Shown: positions 53,507 to 63,700 of the stretch, piece by piece
Position numbering within the stretch: position 1 is the first letter of the stretch
How the letters are laid out: the number at the start of each line of letters is the position of its first letter
Origin: Bacteroidota bacterium
GTDB taxonomy: Bacteria > Bacteroidota > Bacteroidia > Bacteroidales > NBLH01
Direction of reading: 5' to 3'
Length of the DNA: 64,000 nt
Assembly: GCA_025361565.1 (NCBI GenBank)
Contig: JANYKN010000134.1
Span: 1-64,000 of the forward strand
The notes under the pieces: model-generated
Databases searched by the model: none
What the model was told of the DNA's origin: nothing
Seen by the model: only the letters and a program-made list of their open reading frames with translations
Translations under genes and position numbers: made by a program

Positions 53507-56500
53507 TTAAAAAGTTAAATTTAAGTTGAATCCATAACTACGGAACTGAGGCATAGTTCCAAATTCAAGACCCTGAGCATTTCCTGTAGAATAGGTGCCT
53601 TCTGGATTAAAACCTTTGGTAGCGCTATAAAGCATAAAAAGGTTACGACCTACAAGGCTGATTTTAATTCCGGATAGTTTCACTTTATTTACCAAAGTTG
53701 AAGGTAGTGCGTATCCGATGCTTAATTCCCTGAAACAAACATTAGTTGCATCATACATCCATGCTTCGGTTATATCAGAAATTCCACCCCAATAATCTTG
53801 AGCAGTAGTATTTATAGTATTTGCTACTCCTGTTGATTCAACTATTGAGTTAGGAACAACTAAACCAGATTCACGGCCATCAAGAGTCATCGCAAGATTA
53901 CCTGCCGAAGCGCCAGTTCGCATGGAGCCCATGTAAACTTTTCCACCAACCCTCATATCGATTAGGAAGTTTACGTCAATTCCATAAATATTGAAATTAT
54001 TAGAAATACCCATCATCCAGTCTGGCTGAGAGTTACCTAATTTAGACATTTTTTCAGATTTTAATGGAACGCCATTGTCATCTACAAGTATCTTTCCACT
54101 ATTGTCTCTTTGATAGGTATAACCAAGAATATCACCATAGCTTCCTCCAACTTCTGCAACAATTTTCAGAAATGAAACCGATGGGTCACTCAAAACTTGA
54201 ATATTTGTTTTATCGTTCAATTCGATAATTTTATTCTGGTTCATCGCATAATTTACAGAGATGTCCCAATTCAGTTTTTTCTTTTGCAGGATTGTTCCAT
54301 TTATTGATAATTCAATACCTTTGTTTTCAACGTTACCTGCGTTCATAATTTCGTATTGATAACCAGTTGCAGGCGGTACAGCAATCTTTAGAATCTGATC
54401 ATAGGCATTCTTTTTGTAATATGCAAAGTCGATTCCAAGCCTATTCTTAAACATTTTCATATCCAATCCCAATTCTATTGATTTGATATTTTCAGGTTTT
54501 AGCTCAGGATTAGTTTTATAATTGTCTGGATTAGCTGTAAGAACTCCTCCAACATACCTAATGTTGTAATAGTCATTAAGTTTATAAGGATCAAGATCAT
54601 TTCCTACTTCTGCCCAGGAAGCTCTTACTTTTGCAAAGCTAATCGGACCCATTTTAATTCCTCTGTTTTCAAGCAATTGACTTACAATAATGCTACCTCC
54701 AAAGGAAGGATAAAAATAGGAGCGGTTAGATGAGGGCAAAGTAGATGATACGTCATTACGTGCTGTAATGTCCAAATAAGCCCAATCATCATAAGAAAGA
54801 GAAATTGTACCATAAAAAGATCTGATTTCTTTCTCACTTTTTGTAAAAGCAGCTTCACGAACTACCCCATTGTTTACAGTATATAAATCAGGAATAACAA
54901 GACCTTGAGCTTGTGACAACTGATAAGTTGATTTAAAATTCATAAGGTTTCCACCTAAAGTGGCTACTCCTTTAATTTTATCCCCTAGATTTCCCTGAGC
55001 TGTTAAAAGAAAGTCTGCATTTTGCTCATGGAATATGTCCTGAATAGCCCTATAATCTCCTGTTACACCTTGTGTAAACCAATATGGAGTTCCAGTGGCC
55101 AGCCTGTCCTGAAACATTGTGCTTGAATAATCAAGCCCGTAACGCACCTTTAAGTTTAGCCATTTGGTAAAATCATATTGCATGGAAAGAAAGGTAATAA
55201 GTCGTTCTTTGTTATCTTCATTTGTATTTCGATAAGCAGACCAGTACGGACTTCTTGACATCCCACCATAATTTCTGGTAAATGCTGCAGGTGAACCATT
55301 TTTGCCAAACGCATAGCCAAATTGTTGATAATTTTCATAATCGCTCATTGCCACACTGCGAGGCATTTCAAGATAATTTAGAAAAATATTATCTGGATCA
55401 CTAGCAAGTTTTATCCTGTTTTCAGTCATTTGCTTTATATAATTAATCTTGGCATCAACCGAAAACTTTTTCCATTTCCCAGTAGATCTTAAATTAACTG
55501 ATGTTTTTGAAAAATCACTGTTTGGCACAACCCCTTTATTGTCTAAACGGGTTAGTCCCAATCTAATAGTTGCATTTTCATTTCCAGTAGAAAGTTCAAG
55601 GCTATTGGTACTTGTTACTCCGGTGCGTATAAAATCTTTGTAAAGATCGTTTCCATCAGGAGAATATGCTTTAGTACCCATAACTGCCTTAACTTGAGAT
55701 CCGTCCATTACTCCACCCCAACTTCCTGTAGCTGTTGTATCAAAAACACCATTTGTTCCCTGACCATATACATTCTGGAATTCAGGAGTTTCCATTGGTT
55801 TTTCAAAAGTAATATTTGAGTTAAATGTAATTCCCAATCCTTTTTTAGAAGTACCTGATTTAGTAGTAATCATAACTACTCCATTACCAGCACGGCTTCC
55901 ATAGAGAGCCGAAGCTGCAGGGCCTTTTAACACAGAAATTGATTCTATATCATCAGGGGAAATATCAGAAATCCCTGATCCCCGGTCAACATTTCTATTG
56001 CCCCAGTAGTCATCTGTACCACCAGTAGAACCATTAATTGGAACTCCATCCACAACAAATAGGGGTTGGTTATTTGAACCTATGGAATTATTTCCACGTA
56101 TTACAATTCTTGAAGATCCTGATGGACCAGTAGAAGCTTGTCTGATTTGCAAACCAGCTATTTTTCCCGAAAGAGAATTCATAACATTAGGATCTCTGGC
56201 TTCTATCAACCCTTCTCCTTTTAATTCTTGCATTGAGTAGCCAAGAGCCTTTTTTTCTCTTTTTATACCTAATGCGGTAACTACTACTTCTTCCATTTGC
56301 TCAGCAGATGGTTGCAAAGCAACACTAATTGCTGTTTGATTACCAACAGTAATTTCCTGCATGGTATATCCAACATAGCTGAAAAGCAGAATTTGCTCCG
56401 CACTAGCTTGGATGGTATAATTGCCTTCTATATCGGTCATAGTTCCAACATTAGATCCTTTTACCGAGACGCTAACACCTGGAAGTCCAGAGCCATCTAT

Positions 56501-56602
56501 AGCATCTGTGACCTTACCGGTGATTGCATTCTGCGCAAATATTATCTGCCAGGAGCAGAAAAGCATTAGCGCCAATAACATTGTCATTTTTTTCATACGC
56601 AT
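53507..56602 (-). CDS. SusC-like TonB-dependent outer-membrane transporter
   Basis: A 1031-residue receptor. Signal peptide (about 1-23, ending IIFAQ), CarboxypepD_reg-like domain (about 24-105, AITGKVTDAIDGSGLPGVSV), TonB-box region MEEVVVTALGIKRE, plug (about 115-235, IVIRGNNSIGSNNQPLFVVD, with the SusC signature GSRAGNGVVMITTKSG) and a 22-strand-type barrel to the end (closing RSYGFNLNLTF). It imports oligosaccharides with energy from TonB/ExbBD. It is the first gene of the SusC-SusD pair. No STN domain is present, so it should not signal to an anti-sigma factor. Met3 or Met6 could also be the start. Confidence 0.94.
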   Translation of the reverse strand: MRMKKMTMLLALMLFCSWQIIFAQNAITGKVTDAIDGSGLPGVSVSVKGSNVGTMTDIEGNYTIQASAEQILLFSYVGYTMQEITVGNQTAISVALQPSAEQMEEVVVTALGIKREKKALGYSMQELKGEGLIEARDPNVMNSLSGKIAGLQIRQASTGPSGSSRIVIRGNNSIGSNNQPLFVVDGVPINGSTGGTDDYWGNRNVDRGSGISDISPDDIESISVLKGPAASALYGSRAGNGVVMITTKSGTSKKGLGITFNSNITFEKPMETPEFQNVYGQGTNGVFDTTATGSWGGVMDGSQVKAVMGTKAYSPDGNDLYKDFIRTGVTSTNSLELSTGNENATIRLGLTRLDNKGVVPNSDFSKTSVNLRSTGKWKKFSVDAKINYIKQMTENRIKLASDPDNIFLNYLEMPRSVAMSDYENYQQFGYAFGKNGSPAAFTRNYGGMSRSPYWSAYRNTNEDNKERLITFLSMQYDFTKWLNLKVRYGLDYSSTMFQDRLATGTPYWFTQGVTGDYRAIQDIFHEQNADFLLTAQGNLGDKIKGVATLGGNLMNFKSTYQLSQAQGLVIPDLYTVNNGVVREAAFTKSEKEIRSFYGTISLSYDDWAYLDITARNDVSSTLPSSNRSYFYPSFGGSIIVSQLLENRGIKMGPISFAKVRASWAEVGNDLDPYKLNDYYNIRYVGGVLTANPDNYKTNPELKPENIKSIELGLDMKMFKNRLGIDFAYYKKNAYDQILKIAVPPATGYQYEIMNAGNVENKGIELSINGTILQKKKLNWDISVNYAMNQNKIIELNDKTNIQVLSDPSVSFLKIVAEVGGSYGDILGYTYQRDNSGKILVDDNGVPLKSEKMSKLGNSQPDWMMGISNNFNIYGIDVNFLIDMRVGGKVYMGSMRTGASAGNLAMTLDGRESGLVVPNSIVESTGVANTINTTAQDYWGGISDITEAWMYDATNVCFRELSIGYALPSTLVNKVKLSGIKISLVGRNLFMLYSATKGFNPEGTYSTGNAQGLEFGTMPQFRSYGFNLNLTF

Positions 56603-56907
56603 TAAATAATTTAGGTTGATGAATTAAAACTGTTTATAACATTTTTTGATTAAGATGTTTAAGTGAGGCTTTAAATTTATTATTTCTTTAAATTAAATGC
56701 TAAAAAGCTTAATTTCAAAAGATTAAAACATAAAAGTTAGGTTAAAATCTTTTTGGCATCTTCAAAATGATTATTAATTAAAGCCATAATCCTAAGTGCT
56801 TAATTAATAATTTAACTTTTTATAGGATTTCGTTTTGATATTGAATTCTCTAAAAAGTTTTACAGTGCATCCAAAAGTTAAAGTTTAAATAGCTTGAAAT
56901 TTTCAAA
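56603..56907. other. Gene-free interval upstream of the SusC gene, 305 bp
   Basis: AT-rich. I see no full promoter match and no strong hairpin. It should hold the SusC promoter and any ROK operator. Confidence 0.35.
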
Positions 56908-58134
56908 TTATTTTTCAAAAATATTTTCAACAACCATTGCTACAGCTCCCAGGATATTGGTGTTTGAGCCAAATTCAGAAATCACAATTTCTGCCTGTTC
57001 CCGGAGTTGTTTAATGCAATAATGATTCAACGATTGCTGAATAGGAGTACGTAAATATTGATTGGCTTCTGCAACTCTGCCGCCCAAAATGATCAGTTCC
57101 GGGTTAAAGAGTTGTATTAATATAGCAATTCCTTTTCCCAGTTCAAGCCCAAGCTTAGAAATGATGGATATGGCAAATTGATCGCCCTTGTCGGCTGCCT
57201 CGATAATCATTTTTAACTCTATATCTTTGGAATGCTTATTCATTAAATTTGAAAGAATTGACTTTTGTCCGCTGGCAAGGCCTTCTGTTGCCATTTCGAC
57301 CAATGCGTAGCCTGAAGCTATTGTTTCCAGGCATCCTTGTTTACCGCAACCACATAATTTGCCGTTTTCAACAATGGGTATATGGCTAAATTCTCCGGCA
57401 AATCCTGAATTTCCGCGGCATAATTTTCCATTCACGATTATTCCAAGCCCAACGCCCCAATCTACAAGAATGACCAGTACATTTTTTTTGCCTTTGGCCA
57501 GCCCAAAACGAAATTCAGCCAAAGCCCTTGTTTTTGCATCATTTTCTATGAAAACCGGAATTTCAAATTTTTTGCTTAACAATTCGGCCAGCGAACCTTC
57601 TTTTTGATGGAAATAGGTAAAATTCCGTCCATGCTCCGAATCTACCAAACCGGGCATGCCAATTCCAATCCCTATTATTTTGTTGCGATTTATTTTTGAT
57701 TCTTCAATCAGGTTCTGGGCTAATTCTACAATCTTTTCCAGAACAATCTCGTCATTGATTAGTCCCAAAGGATAGGTCTTCATTTCAGTAACTTCCTCGA
57801 AATTACTGTTGTATATTGCCATTCGGGTATCGTACCTTCCACAATCAATTCCGAGTATAAAAAGGGAATCGTTTTTTAAACCATACAAATTTGGCCTTCT
57901 GCCTCCGCTTGAACTGCCTTGTCCTTGTTCGGTTATCATTCCCGATTCATTCAATTCAAGCAAAATTGAGGTAATGGTAGGAATACTGGATTTGAGCTTT
58001 TTGCTGATTTCGACAGCAGATTTGGGGCCATGGAAATAAAGAAAATTAACAATTTTTTTGATCAGAAGGTTTTTCTTCTTTTCAACCACACCAAGGGATT
58101 TGTCGAATTGCTTAAGTTTGGAGTAAAAGGTCAT
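56908..58134 (-). CDS. ROK-family transcriptional regulator (NagC/Mlc-like)
   Basis: A 408-residue protein. Residues about 15-85 are a MarR-like winged helix (FHGPKSAVEISKKLKSSIPTI as the HTH). Residues about 90-400 are the ROK sugar-kinase-like fold with LFILGIDCGRYDTRMAIY, the glycine motif VDWGVGLGIIVNGKL and the zinc motif CGCGKQGCLE. The HTH marks it as a regulator rather than a kinase. It probably binds a free sugar or sugar phosphate (mannose or N-acetyl sugar by context) and controls the SusC/SusD/GH92 genes downstream, which are read in the same direction after a 305-bp gap. Confidence 0.92.
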   Translation of the reverse strand: MTFYSKLKQFDKSLGVVEKKKNLLIKKIVNFLYFHGPKSAVEISKKLKSSIPTITSILLELNESGMITEQGQGSSSGGRRPNLYGLKNDSLFILGIDCGRYDTRMAIYNSNFEEVTEMKTYPLGLINDEIVLEKIVELAQNLIEESKINRNKIIGIGIGMPGLVDSEHGRNFTYFHQKEGSLAELLSKKFEIPVFIENDAKTRALAEFRFGLAKGKKNVLVILVDWGVGLGIIVNGKLCRGNSGFAGEFSHIPIVENGKLCGCGKQGCLETIASGYALVEMATEGLASGQKSILSNLMNKHSKDIELKMIIEAADKGDQFAISIISKLGLELGKGIAILIQLFNPELIILGGRVAEANQYLRTPIQQSLNHYCIKQLREQAEIVISEFGSNTNILGAVAMVVENIFEK

Positions 58135-58184
58135 ACTTCTATTTCTTATGATGTCGGTGTTAAAATCTGTTAAAAAATCTAAAA

Positions 58185-58192
58185 CAAAGTTA
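58185..58192 (-). promoter_or_regulatory. Candidate -7 box of the ROK gene, part of an inverted repeat
   Basis: On the minus strand TAACTTTG fits TAnnTTTG and lies about 50 bases before the ATG. The same word occurs on the plus strand at 58217-58224, forming an 8-bp inverted repeat that could be an operator. Confidence 0.4.
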
Positions 58193-58400
58193 AGCTAAAA
58201 AATTATTAAATCATACTAACTTTGATAAATTATTTATTAAGTATATGTAATTTCATAAAAAATTATTCACAATTGTAGTTTGAATGTTTCTGAAATAGAA
58301 GCAATAATGAAGGATTGCGGTTTGATTATTATTGATAATTAATTTAGAAATTGGATATCCAATTGTTTAGTTTGATTGGTTTATCTATATTGCAAACGGT

Positions 58401-58433
58401 AAAGATACTATCTTTCAAAAAGATAGTATCTTT
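58401..58433 (+). repeat. Perfect 15-bp hairpin with CAA loop
   Basis: AAAGATACTATCTTT and AAAGATAGTATCTTT pair fully around CAA; TTTTG surrounds the end. It is terminator-like, yet no plus-strand gene ends nearby. Confidence 0.6.
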
Positions 58434-58577
58434 TGATTTACAATGAGATAGAAGATAATCGAAGTAATCTATAAAACTGTTTTTAGTATAAAGGATTGTT
58501 TTGCAGGCTTTGCTTAATTTTATATATTCCCAGTTGGTGCGAACTTGTAGCTCGTGCTTAAATCGTAGCAGTAAAGA

Positions 58578-58606
58578 CGAACCCTTTCAAAAAGGGTTCG
58601 CCTTTT
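58578..58606 (+). repeat. Perfect 10-bp hairpin with CAA loop and T-tail
   Basis: CGAACCCTTT - CAA - AAAGGGTTCG, followed by CCTTTT. It shares the core CTTTCAAAAAG with the hairpin at 58401. Possibly the terminator of a gene now lost. Confidence 0.6.
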
Positions 58607-58673
58607 AAAAGATTGTACAACTCCAACAAGCGTGAACCAAAATACAATCAGTCATCAGTTTCGGTGTCAGTCA

Positions 58674-58697
58674 CCCTTCTCTAAAGCTAGAGAAGGG
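58674..58697. repeat. REP-like hairpin CCCTTCTCTA/TAGAGAAGGG
   Basis: A perfect 10-bp stem with loop AAGC. Sequences of the type CCCTTCTC...GAGAAGGG are common dispersed palindromes in Bacteroidota. It lies 54 bp before the RHS fragment. Confidence 0.55.
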
Positions 58698-58750
58698 CAG
58701 GTGGATGAGTTTGGAATTTGAAATAAATCACTACATTTACAATCAGTTCT

Positions 58751-59953
58751 TTGAAATTTATATTAACCGACAACGGCCGCCTGGTTGCTGATCCGGCCGC
58801 TGAGCCTGTCGAAGCGCCAGGCACCTTCATTTACGAATACTTTATCAAAGACCACCTCGGCAATACCCGTGTAACCCTAAAAGACTCCCTTGGCAATGCA
58901 GTGGTGCAACAAGAAAACCATTATGATCCGTTCAGCTATACTTTAACCGGGCAAACCTACAATAATCCATTACAGCTAACTGTAAACAAATACCTTTACA
59001 ATGGCAAAGAATTACAGGATGATTTGGGTTTGGATTGGTACGATTACGGGGCGAGGTTCTATGATGTACAGATCGGCAGATGGATAAGTCCCGATCCAAT
59101 GGATCAGTTTTATAGCCCTTATGTTTATGTTGATAATAATCCTATCAACATTATAGATCCATCAGGGATGTATTCTTTCCCTGTATATTATAATGGTGTC
59201 TTGCATCATTTTGCAACTGATGGAAAAAATGATGAAAATAATGAAGAACCACAACCAAATTTGTTTTTAGCAATTTTTAATGACGATGATATGCCAGAGA
59301 TAAAAGATGGAAGGTTAGGAGATTATACAATTATAAGGGCATCAAATATTCAAAAAGCATTGACAAAAGTCAAGGCAAAATATGGTAAAGGATTTCCTTC
59401 TACAATTGTTCTAACTCTTCATGGTAGCAGAATTTGGGATGCAAATAATAATGATACTGGTAAGAGAAAGATGTTGATTAATCCTGATAGTGATAATGGT
59501 TTTATGTATTCGAAACATCTATTAAATTTTTTAGGACATCAGGATAAAAATTCTGATGATATGAATAATGATATTACGGCTTTGTTTGACCTGATTACTG
59601 GAACGGGAGATAATGGTACTTTCGTTTTCAATGCATGTAATTTAGGTGGTGATGAGGATATGGTAGATGCTATCTATTCGTTATCTGTTTTATATGGTTA
59701 TAGAAAGGTCTATTTAAACGCTGATTTTGGACTAGCTGCAATGGAAGGGGAACCGCTATCAATTTGGATGGGAAAATCACCAATGTCAGTCATAGAAACT
59801 AATAATTCCGAGAGACCACATGTGATAGGAATAAATAATGGATGGATAAGATTGAATGCATATGGGATAACTAGATTAAAAGATGTACAAGGACTGCGAG
59901 GTTCCATATATATGGATCCACATGTTGGTGCTAAAGCTGTTAATGAACTATAG
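58751..59953 (+). CDS. Truncated RHS core with C-terminal polymorphic-toxin-like domain
   Basis: The frame opens after a stop at 58724-58726 and has no ATG before the RHS core; TTG 58751 is the only near start, so the gene is 5'-truncated. Residues about 26-140 are the RHS-associated core (YFIKDHLGNTRVTLKD, YNGKELQDDLGLDWYDYGAR, FYDVQIGRWISPDP, ending IIDPSGM). Residues 141-400 are a variable tail. In it IVLTLHGSR (His224) and FVFNACNLGG (Cys296) are spaced and set in strands like the His/Cys dyad of caspase-fold (CHAT-type) peptidases. This suggests a protease toxin tip. The small gene after it may encode immunity. The core is GC-richer than its surroundings. Confidence 0.75.
   Translation: MKFILTDNGRLVADPAAEPVEAPGTFIYEYFIKDHLGNTRVTLKDSLGNAVVQQENHYDPFSYTLTGQTYNNPLQLTVNKYLYNGKELQDDLGLDWYDYGARFYDVQIGRWISPDPMDQFYSPYVYVDNNPINIIDPSGMYSFPVYYNGVLHHFATDGKNDENNEEPQPNLFLAIFNDDDMPEIKDGRLGDYTIIRASNIQKALTKVKAKYGKGFPSTIVLTLHGSRIWDANNNDTGKRKMLINPDSDNGFMYSKHLLNFLGHQDKNSDDMNNDITALFDLITGTGDNGTFVFNACNLGGDEDMVDAIYSLSVLYGYRKVYLNADFGLAAMEGEPLSIWMGKSPMSVIETNNSERPHVIGINNGWIRLNAYGITRLKDVQGLRGSIYMDPHVGAKAVNEL
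58795..58818. repeat. REP-type word within the RHS reading frame
   Basis: The stretch includes GCTGAGCCTGTCGAAGC, whose complement GCTTCGACAGGCTCAGC is a widespread dispersed repeat in many bacteria. Here it is read as PAAEPVEAP near the start of the RHS fragment. Confidence 0.5.
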
Positions 59954-59969
59954 ATTAATTTTAAAAGTG

Positions 59970-60437
59970 ATGAATATGAAAAAGATAATTTTCGTTTTAA
60001 TGCTAGTGTTTTTTCATAATACTTTTATTAAAGCTCAAATTGAGGTGTTCTGTAATGATTCAATTACATACGCACCTATAACACAACAAAAAGATAATTT
60101 TTTATTTAGCGTTGAATATGATACTTTAATATATAAGATTCACGAAATAATTAAAAAATACAAGTTTGAACAAGGTCAATTATATAATAAGCGGATATTA
60201 TTTTCAATAGAGATAGACTCTGCGGGCAATATAAAAAAAATTGGGATTGATGAAAACTGGACTAATAATAAAGAGGTTGCTGTTGAAATACAAAATTTAA
60301 TTATTGGGCTGCAGCCTTTAAATCCACTTTATATTATTAATAATGAAAAAAATACAAGAGAAATGATTGATTTTTTTTATATTAATTTTCATTTTTATGA
60401 CAAAGAGAATCTAAAAATACTTTTTGATTATTACTAA
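59970..60437 (+). CDS. Small secreted protein, putative immunity partner of the RHS toxin
   Basis: The start is ATG 59970 or, better, 59976, because MKKIIFVLMLVFFHNTFIKAQ is then a clean signal peptide; the longer frame from 59883 overlaps the RHS gene. The mature part is about 130 residues. The segment RILFSIEIDSAGNIKKIGID followed by an alpha segment and LIIGLQPLNPLY resembles the TonB C-terminal-like fold of small Bacteroidota proteins, but I do not recognise a family. It begins 16 bp after the RHS stop codon, the usual place for an immunity gene, and the signal peptide would put it in the periplasm. Function is inferred from position only. Confidence 0.6.
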   Translation: MNMKKIIFVLMLVFFHNTFIKAQIEVFCNDSITYAPITQQKDNFLFSVEYDTLIYKIHEIIKKYKFEQGQLYNKRILFSIEIDSAGNIKKIGIDENWTNNKEVAVEIQNLIIGLQPLNPLYIINNEKNTREMIDFFYINFHFYDKENLKILFDYY

Positions 60438-60474
60438 GATCCCCCCGCTGAGCAAAAGGCAAAAATTAGCTAAT

Positions 60475-60689
60475 CCGCGCTCGGCATAGCGTCCCGCTAT
60501 GTCGTTATAAACAAGGCCTCTGGCTAGTATAAATGAAACAAAGTACAAAGTGATTTTAAATTAGAAACGCATAGAACAAAACATGACAACCGGAAAGAAA
60601 TAATGATAACAAAATGGAAAACGGTATAGTCGTAGTTGGCCAGAGGCCGGATATTAAAAGACGAAGCGGGACGCTTCGCCTAGCGTGGG
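60475..60689. repeat. Element of about 215 bp with imperfect terminal inverted repeats
   Basis: The left end CCGCGCTCGGCATAGCGTCC (running to 60498) and the right end (60665-60689) are imperfect complements of about 24 bases sharing the exact word GCGTCCCGCT/AGCGGGACGC. A second nested pair GGCCTCTGGC (60515-60524) and GCCAGAGGCC (60639-60648) lies inside. The arms are GC-rich in an AT-rich setting. No ORF is inside, so it is like a MITE or a large cruciform. Confidence 0.55.
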
Positions 60690-60776
60690 TGTAGTCACAA
60701 GTTACGGCTAAGGCCTAAACTTGCGCCATTTGGGTATGAGCTTAACTTAACGACATTGAACTCGCGCCAGCCGGAT

Positions 60777-63700
60777 TTATTTTTTTAATTGATACTTACT
60801 AATCAGTAACATCAAATCGTCGCGTTTTATGGGTTTGCTTATATAATCATCACAACCTGCCTGTATCGCTTTTTTTCTGTCATCGGCAGCAGCAAATGCG
60901 GTTTGTGCAATAATGATGATGTCGGGGTTTAATTGCTTGATTTGGCGTGTAGCTTCAAAACCATCCATTATCGGCATTTTTATATCCATTAATACAATAT
61001 GGATATCCCTCCTTTTTTTAATAGTTTCTACAGCTTGGTGTCCATCGGTTGCAAAAAACAAGTTATTTTTATTGTTTTCTAAAATTTCTTTCAAATAAAT
61101 CATACTGTTTTCGTCGTCTTCGACTACTAAAATGTTGATATTTTGCAAATCCTTATTTACAGCTAATTCCGGTTGTATTTCTATCTGGTTTATATATTGT
61201 AAATTGTATGGCATATTAAAGAAAAAGCTGGTACCTTTTCCTACTTCTGACTCAAACCAAATCTTTCCACCAAATTTTTCGACATAGGATTTCGAAATGG
61301 AAAGGCCCAATCCTGCCCCTTCGTAATTGCGTGTAAGCGACATGCTGCCTTGTATAAACCGCTCAAAAATTACTTCCTTTTGTTCGGGATAGATACCAAT
61401 ACCTGTGTCGTTTACAAAAAATTCAAGCATATTTCCCGTAAGGTGATAACCAAAATGAATGGAACCCGAACCGGTGAATTTCAATGCATTTTTTAACAGG
61501 TTTGTTAAAATTTGGTTCAATTTGGTTTGGTCAGTTTCAATGATGCTTAAATTGTTTGGTAGCCCCATTTCAAAGCTTAGGCTGATACCTTTTTTTTCAG
61601 CTTCGGGCCTGAAAAAAGCATGTAGTTGCTTAATAATATCGTTAACCTGGGTTTGTTGATATTGAAATTGTATTTGTCCAGATTCAATTTTAGCAATATC
61701 AACTATGTCGTTTATGATATTGAGCATTCGCAGTCCGCTTTGTTCTATTAAATTGACAAACTCTTCGTTTTTTTGTTCCGAAAGATCGGGCAATTTCAAT
61801 AATTCGGCAAAACCAAGGATGCCATTCATAGGTGTGCGTATTTCGTGGCTTATGTTGGTCAGGAACGCTGTTTTGAGGCGATCGCTTTCTTCGGCTCGTT
61901 TTTTAGCCTGAATCAGAAATTCATTGGTCTGGATTAATTCTTCATTTAATTGCTGATATTCCTCGTTTTGGATTTCAATTTCATTGCTTTTTAACTTAAG
62001 TGCAAATTCAGCTTTTTTCCTGTCCGAGATGTCTTTCATTGAACCCAACATTCTAAGCGCTTTTCCATTTTCGTCGGGTAGCACTATTCCATTATCTTCA
62101 ACAAATATATATTCTCCATTTTTAATTTTAAACCTGTATTCAACATTGTAATGGCCTAAATGAGCAATTGCTTCATTTAAAAGTGTCAACAAATTTTCCT
62201 GATCGTTGGGGTGGAGCATGTTTATCCATCCGTTTAAATTGACAGATTGGAATTCTTGATGACTGTAACCTGTCAATTGTTCAACTGCCCCCGACCATAT
62301 AATTTGTGAACTTGGAATATCCAGGTCATAAACCAATTGTCCGGTTTGTTCAATGGTAATCCTATATCTTTCTTCGCTGTATTTAAGCAGTTTTTCAGAA
62401 GTAATCCGTTCGGTTATATCTTTACTTACAAGTACAATTCCATTAATGGCTTTATTCGCAAGCATGTTGATGCCAATAGCCTCAATAAATACATATTGGC
62501 CTTGTTTATGCTTGATTCTAAACATGGATGGAATTCCATCATTGGCAGACTGGAACACATTTGTAAGTTCTTCCTGGGCAGAATTTATATCATCCGGATG
62601 AAAAAAATCCAACAAAGGTTTTCCTATAATTTCATCCTGTGCATAGCCAAATGTTTTTTTCCCTGAAAGACTTTGGTAAGTAATTATACCTTGGCCATTT
62701 ACAATAGTAATTGAATCGTTCAATGCCTGAACTATGGAACGGAATTTTTCTTCACTTTCTATAAGTGCCTGTTCAATTTTTTTGCGTTCCGAAATATCGG
62801 TCATGGTTCCAATTGAACCAACAATATTTCCATGATTGTCAAAAAGCGGAGCCCCACTGATCAGGAATTCTATTTTGCTCCCATCTTTTCTTCTAAATTC
62901 AAGTTCGTACTGGCTACTTATTCCTTTTGTTCTATCGGAATTTACTTTTTTAAGGACATCATAATCATTCGGTTCCAATAATTTTTGGTGAGCAATTTCC
63001 CCGATAATTTCTTCAGTATCATATCCCAATAATTCTGTAAACCGCTTATTAACGAATTGTACCCTATCCTCATTATCAACAAACATAACAGCTTCGTTCA
63101 GGCTTTCCATCAAACTGCGATATTTTTTTTCGCTTTCCCTTATTTCGTTTTCTGCTTTTTTCCTTTCGGAGATATCCCTAACAATTGCATGTAACAAATA
63201 TTCACCTTTAATGATGATTCTATTCAAACTAACTTCAGCATAAAATACAGTTCCATCCTGCTTTTTATGGAGCCACTCAAAAAACTGAGGTTCACCTTTC
63301 AAAGCCATCGTTGTTTTTTCCAGGGCTTTATCTGCTGATTTTTTGCCATCTGGCTGAAATTCAGGTGAAAACTGGGCTGGAGAGTGCCCAACAATCTGAT
63401 CCTTTTCACATCCAAATATTTCAACAGTTTTTGAATTGCAATCCAGAAATATGGATTCATTCATAATAAAGATGGCATCGCTCGAAGTCTCAAATAATGA
63501 TTTGAATTTAAATTCGCTTTCCTTTAAAGTTCTTTCCGCATTTTTTTGTTCGGTAATATCAGTTGCAATTCCAAGATAGCCTGTTATTTCTTGTTTCTCA
63601 TTTTTTACAGCAGTAATTCCAAGATTAACCTTTATTTGTGAACCATTTTTGCGAACATAGGTCCATTCGCGTATTTCACTTTTGTTGTTATTGGCCAGGG

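Larger units (their letters stand above)
58135..58750. other. Repeat-rich gene-free interval, 616 bp
   Basis: It contains the ROK promoter region and then three strong hairpins (58401, 58578, 58674), but no gene that I can support. Confidence 0.5.

Noticed and set aside
59883-59969. Upstream start of the small gene after the RHS fragment
   Set aside because: It overlaps the RHS coding end and would place the signal peptide 30 residues inside; ATG 59970/59976 fits better.
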